Positions 41,741 through 44,536 of a stretch of 44,536 nt of DNA are shown here, piece after piece. The stretch spans positions 1-44,536 of the forward strand of contig CAJLLL010000007.1 in assembly GCA_905207485.1 (NCBI GenBank), written 5' to 3'. The translations under genes and the position numbers were made by a program. This DNA is from an uncultured Phascolarctobacterium sp. GTDB lineage: Bacteria > Bacillota > Negativicutes > Acidaminococcales > Acidaminococcaceae. Below the pieces are notes generated by a model. That model was not told the DNA's origin, did no database searches, and saw only the letters and a program-made list of their open reading frames with translations. Position 1 is the first letter of the stretch. Each line of letters starts with the position of its first letter.

Positions 41741-42838
41741 ATGAAATACGATTATCTGATAGCAGGCGCTGGATTATTTGGCAGCGTATTTGCTTACGAA
41801 GCAAAAAAGAAAGGCAAAAAATGCTTGGTAGTAGATAGAAGGAACCATATCGGTGGCAATATTTATTGTGAACAGAAAGATGGTATCAACATTCACAAAT
41901 ACGGAGCTCATATTTTCCACACCAGCAATAAAAAAGTATGGGATTATATCAACAAGTTTGCCGAATTTAATAACTATATTAACAGCCCTGTTGCTAATTA
42001 TAATGGAGAAATATATAACCTGCCATTTAATATGAACACCTTCAGCAAAATGTGGGGCATCAGTACACCGCATCAGGCAGAAGCAATAATCAACGAACAA
42101 AAGCAAGCAATTACACACGAACCGCAAAATCTTGAAGAACAGGCTATTAGTTTGGTTGGTACAGATATATATACCAAACTTATTAAAGGCTATACCGAAA
42201 AACAATGGGGCAGAAAATGCACAGAACTGCCTGCTTTGATTATAAAACGCCTGCCGGTACGCTATACCTATGATAACAACTATTTTAATGACAGATATCA
42301 AGGCATACCTATTGGAGGATATAACCAGATTATAGAAAAAATGCTTGAAGGAATAGATGTAGAACTTAATTGTGATTATAATATCTGCTTTGATAAAGAC
42401 CAAAAGATAGCAGAAAAAGTAGTCTATACTGGTGCTATAGATGAATATTTTAACTATCAGTTAGGCCATCTTGAATACCGCGGTTTAAAATTTGAAACCG
42501 AAAGATTAGAACAAGAAAACTATCAGGGTGTAGCAGTTATGAACTTTACTGACAGCAAAACATCTTATACCAGAATAATAGAACATAAACATTTTGAATT
42601 TGGCAAAAAGCCGGTAACGTATATTACTAAAGAATATCCGCAGGACTGGAAATTAGGAGAAGAAGCCTACTATCCGGTCAACGACGATAAGAACCAACAG
42701 ATGTATGCCAGATATAAAGAACTTGCAGATAAAGAAAAGAACGTAATCTTTGGCGGCAGATTAGGCGAATATAAATATTATGACATGGATAAAGTAATAG
42801 AAAGCGCATTAAACCTTGTAGAAAGGGAACTGAAATAA
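41741..42838 (+). CDS. glf: UDP-galactopyranose mutase
   Basis: A 365-residue flavoenzyme of standard length. The FAD-binding motif LIAGAGLFGSVFAYEA opens it, followed by RNHIGGNIY and GAHIFHT; EKQWGRK near residue 145 and the C-terminal GGRLGEYKYYDMDKVI are conserved. It converts UDP-galactopyranose to UDP-galactofuranose for surface glycans. AAGGGAC lies about ten bases before the ATG. It sits between two copies of a 17-bp repeat. Confidence 0.95.
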   Translation: MKYDYLIAGAGLFGSVFAYEAKKKGKKCLVVDRRNHIGGNIYCEQKDGINIHKYGAHIFHTSNKKVWDYINKFAEFNNYINSPVANYNGEIYNLPFNMNTFSKMWGISTPHQAEAIINEQKQAITHEPQNLEEQAISLVGTDIYTKLIKGYTEKQWGRKCTELPALIIKRLPVRYTYDNNYFNDRYQGIPIGGYNQIIEKMLEGIDVELNCDYNICFDKDQKIAEKVVYTGAIDEYFNYQLGHLEYRGLKFETERLEQENYQGVAVMNFTDSKTSYTRIIEHKHFEFGKKPVTYITKEYPQDWKLGEEAYYPVNDDKNQQMYARYKELADKEKNVIFGGRLGEYKYYDMDKVIESALNLVERELK

Positions 42839-42852
42839 CAATAATTTATAGC

Positions 42853-42869
42853 AAAAGGTGCGTATTAAA
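42853..42869. repeat. 17-bp direct repeat, copy 2
   Basis: Identical to 41693-41709. Here it is non-coding and its AAAAGGTG serves as the ribosome site of the next gene. Confidence 0.9.
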
Positions 42870-42870
42870 G

Positions 42871-43626
42871 TTGGAATTATTGAATAATTTGGTATCAATA
42901 ATAACACCTGCATATAATGCAGAAAAGTATATTAAAGATACAATAGAAAGCGTTATTGCCCAAACATATACAAATTGGGAAATGATAATAGTTGATGATG
43001 CTTCTGTAGATAATACTAAAAATATTATTAAATTCTATAAAGAAAAAGATAAACGCATAAAATTAATTGCCTTAAATAAAAATCAAGGTGTAGCTAATGC
43101 ACGTAATACGGCTATAGAAAACGCAAAAGGACAGTACATAGCATTTTTAGATGCCGATGATATATGGCAGGAAGAAAAACTGCAAAAGCAGATACAAATA
43201 TTACAAACCAATAACGTAGATATAACCTATACCGCCTATCTGATGATAGACGAAACAGGAAAAACAATAAAAAAGCGTAGCGTAAAAGAAACGCTAAAAT
43301 TAAAAGACCTGTTAAAAGAAAACAGCATTATTTTTTCGAGTGTCGTATGCGAAAAAGAAATCATAAATGATAAAAACTTTAAAAGTGAATGGTATCACGA
43401 AGACTATATATTCTTACTGGATTTAGCTAAAGAGAGCAAAACCTTTAAAGGCATAAATGAAGGCTTGACGAGATACAGAGTACACCAACGCGGCAGATCA
43501 TTTAACAAAAAAACAGCCGCTAAATATAGGTGGAAAATATATAGGGAATATTTAAACATGAGCTTTTTACAAAGCCTGTATTATTTTGCTGTGTATGCAT
43601 GGAATGGGATTAGGAAGTATAAATGA
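42871..43626 (+). CDS. Family 2 glycosyltransferase
   Basis: A 251-residue GT-A fold transferase. The N-terminus VSIITPAYNAEKYI, then IIVDDASVDNT, ARNTAIENAKGQYIAFLDADD (the DxD motif near residue 98) and the late WYHEDYIFLL are typical of GT2. It is probably cytoplasmic or membrane-associated and adds one sugar to the lipid-linked glycan. The start is TTG 42871, ten bases after AAAAGGTG. Its stop codon overlaps the ATG of the next gene (ATGA). Confidence 0.9.
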   Translation: MELLNNLVSIITPAYNAEKYIKDTIESVIAQTYTNWEMIIVDDASVDNTKNIIKFYKEKDKRIKLIALNKNQGVANARNTAIENAKGQYIAFLDADDIWQEEKLQKQIQILQTNNVDITYTAYLMIDETGKTIKKRSVKETLKLKDLLKENSIIFSSVVCEKEIINDKNFKSEWYHEDYIFLLDLAKESKTFKGINEGLTRYRVHQRGRSFNKKTAAKYRWKIYREYLNMSFLQSLYYFAVYAWNGIRKYK

Positions 43627-44536
43627 GTAGTTTTAAATTATTTATAAGGAATTTTATAAAAGCAATATTACAATTTTGCATTTTACCAATAGTTTATATT
43701 TTTTATAAAAATAGAACGATACAAGAGAATTTAGTTATTTTTGCTGATTCAAAAAATAATGCTATTCCATATAGTATGCTTGCAATGTATGAAACAGTAA
43801 AACATACAAACAAATATGAAATTAAAGTTTTGTGTATAGACTATTCTAAACTTAGCATATTAAAAAAAGTAGAAGCAATAATTGAATTTATGAAATTATA
43901 CGCAAACGCAAAATATGTTTTTATTTGTGACTATTTTTTACCTGTATCTTCATGTAATAAACGAAAAGAAACTACAGTAGTTTAATTATGGCATTCGAGT
44001 GGATTACAAAAAAAATTTGGCTATGATGCTGAAGATGATTTAGGAAATATGTTATTTTGTAAACCAACTAAGAATTTTGATTTAGTAAGTGTTTCCTCTG
44101 AAAAAGTAAAAGAAATTTTTGAAAAAGCATGGCGCACGAAAGATAATTGTGTAAAGGCGTTTGGAACAGCTAGAACAGATATTTTATTTGATGAGGAATA
44201 TAAAAGGAAATGTAGAGAGTTTTTTTATGATAAATATCCAGAAGCTAAGAATAAAAAGATAATATTATGGGCACCTACTTTTCGTGGTAATGTAGTTGAT
44301 AAACATTTGATAGGTTTAGAGGAGATTTTAAAAGTAAAAGATACACTGGCTGATGATTTTTATTTACTTATAAAATTACATCCTCGTTTAAAAGAAAAAG
44401 AAATATATGATAATTGTATATTAAAAACAGAGGAATTATATTTTGTGACTGATTTTTTAATAACAGATTATTCTTCAATCATGTATGATTTTCTTTTATT
44501 AGGTAAAAAAATTATATTTTACATACCAGATTATGA
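43623..44536 (+). pseudogene. CDP-glycerol glycerophosphotransferase family gene with an in-frame TAA (3' end beyond window)
   Basis: The frame reads 120 codons from ATG 43623, then TAA at 43983-43985, then stays open in the same frame to the window edge. Sequence across the stop is TTVV-stop-LWHSSGLQKKFGYD, where the family normally has VxLWHGxGxKKxG, so one base change (for example CAA to TAA) explains it. After the stop, KAFGTARTD, LWAPTFRG, LIKLHPRL and TDFLITDYSSIMYDF are clear teichoic-acid glycerophosphotransferase motifs. An intact enzyme would polymerise glycerol phosphate or prime a wall polymer. No restart with a good ribosome site is seen. Confidence 0.8.

Overview
The window is an ordinary chromosomal segment of a low-to-moderate GC bacterium with Firmicutes-type genes (FapR, PlsX, RecD2, TmcAL, an L7Ae-like protein, an L10 leader). 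The set FapR-PlsX-FabH-FabD-FabG-AcpP-FabK-FabF-Rnc next to YceD-RpmF, together with a DUF4127 protein, suggests the Negativicutes, perhaps Acidaminococcaceae. That placement is inference from gene content, not a database result. No tRNA, rRNA, CRISPR array, prophage or intact insertion sequence was seen.

Layout. (1) 1-3.9 kb: a truncated LysR regulator divergent from a zinc alcohol dehydrogenase, with a perfect dyad between them. Three minus-strand genes follow: an exported pentapeptide-repeat protein, an HAD phosphatase, and a SpeD-like protein whose self-cleavage serine is glycine. (2) 4.0-11.7 kb: recD2-comF, a DUF4127 protein, rsmD, coaD, a coiled-coil protein and tmcAL. (3) 11.8-21.6 kb: ackA, then yceD-rpmF from a perfect consensus promoter, then the fatty acid and phospholipid operon fapR-plsX-fabH-fabD-fabG-acpP-fabK-fabF-rnc. 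A candidate FapR operator lies at the operon promoter and a terminator-like hairpin sits after acpP. (4) 21.6-23.5 kb: a decayed SMR transporter gene, a radical SAM protein and a hypoxanthine-DNA glycosylase. (5) 23.7-39.9 kb: the translation and transcription core, L7Ae-like-rpsL-rpsG-fusA-tuf, rpmG-secE-nusG-rplK-rplA-rplJ-rplL, and rpoB-rpoC. The str genes lie upstream of the rif genes, the reverse of the common Firmicutes order. (6) 40.0 kb to the end: an AT-richer surface-polysaccharide cluster with an undecaprenyl-phosphate sugar transferase, UDP-galactopyranose mutase, a family 2 glycosyltransferase, and a CDP-glycerol glycerophosphotransferase interrupted by one in-frame TAA.

How the parts work together. 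Region 3 makes acyl-ACP chains and feeds them to PlsX for phospholipid synthesis, under FapR feedback. Region 5 builds ribosomes and RNA polymerase and carries several RNA control elements: a candidate L1 site, an L10 leader, and a rpoB leader ending in a terminator. Region 6 would build a galactofuranose-containing or glycerol-phosphate-containing surface glycan.

The signals most worth checking are the SpeD-like protein without its processing serine, an internally triplicated RpoC module that pushes zinc-site cysteines 228 residues apart, the terminator in the rpoB leader, the SMR pseudogene, the nonsense codon in the glycerophosphotransferase, and a 17-bp direct repeat flanking glf.
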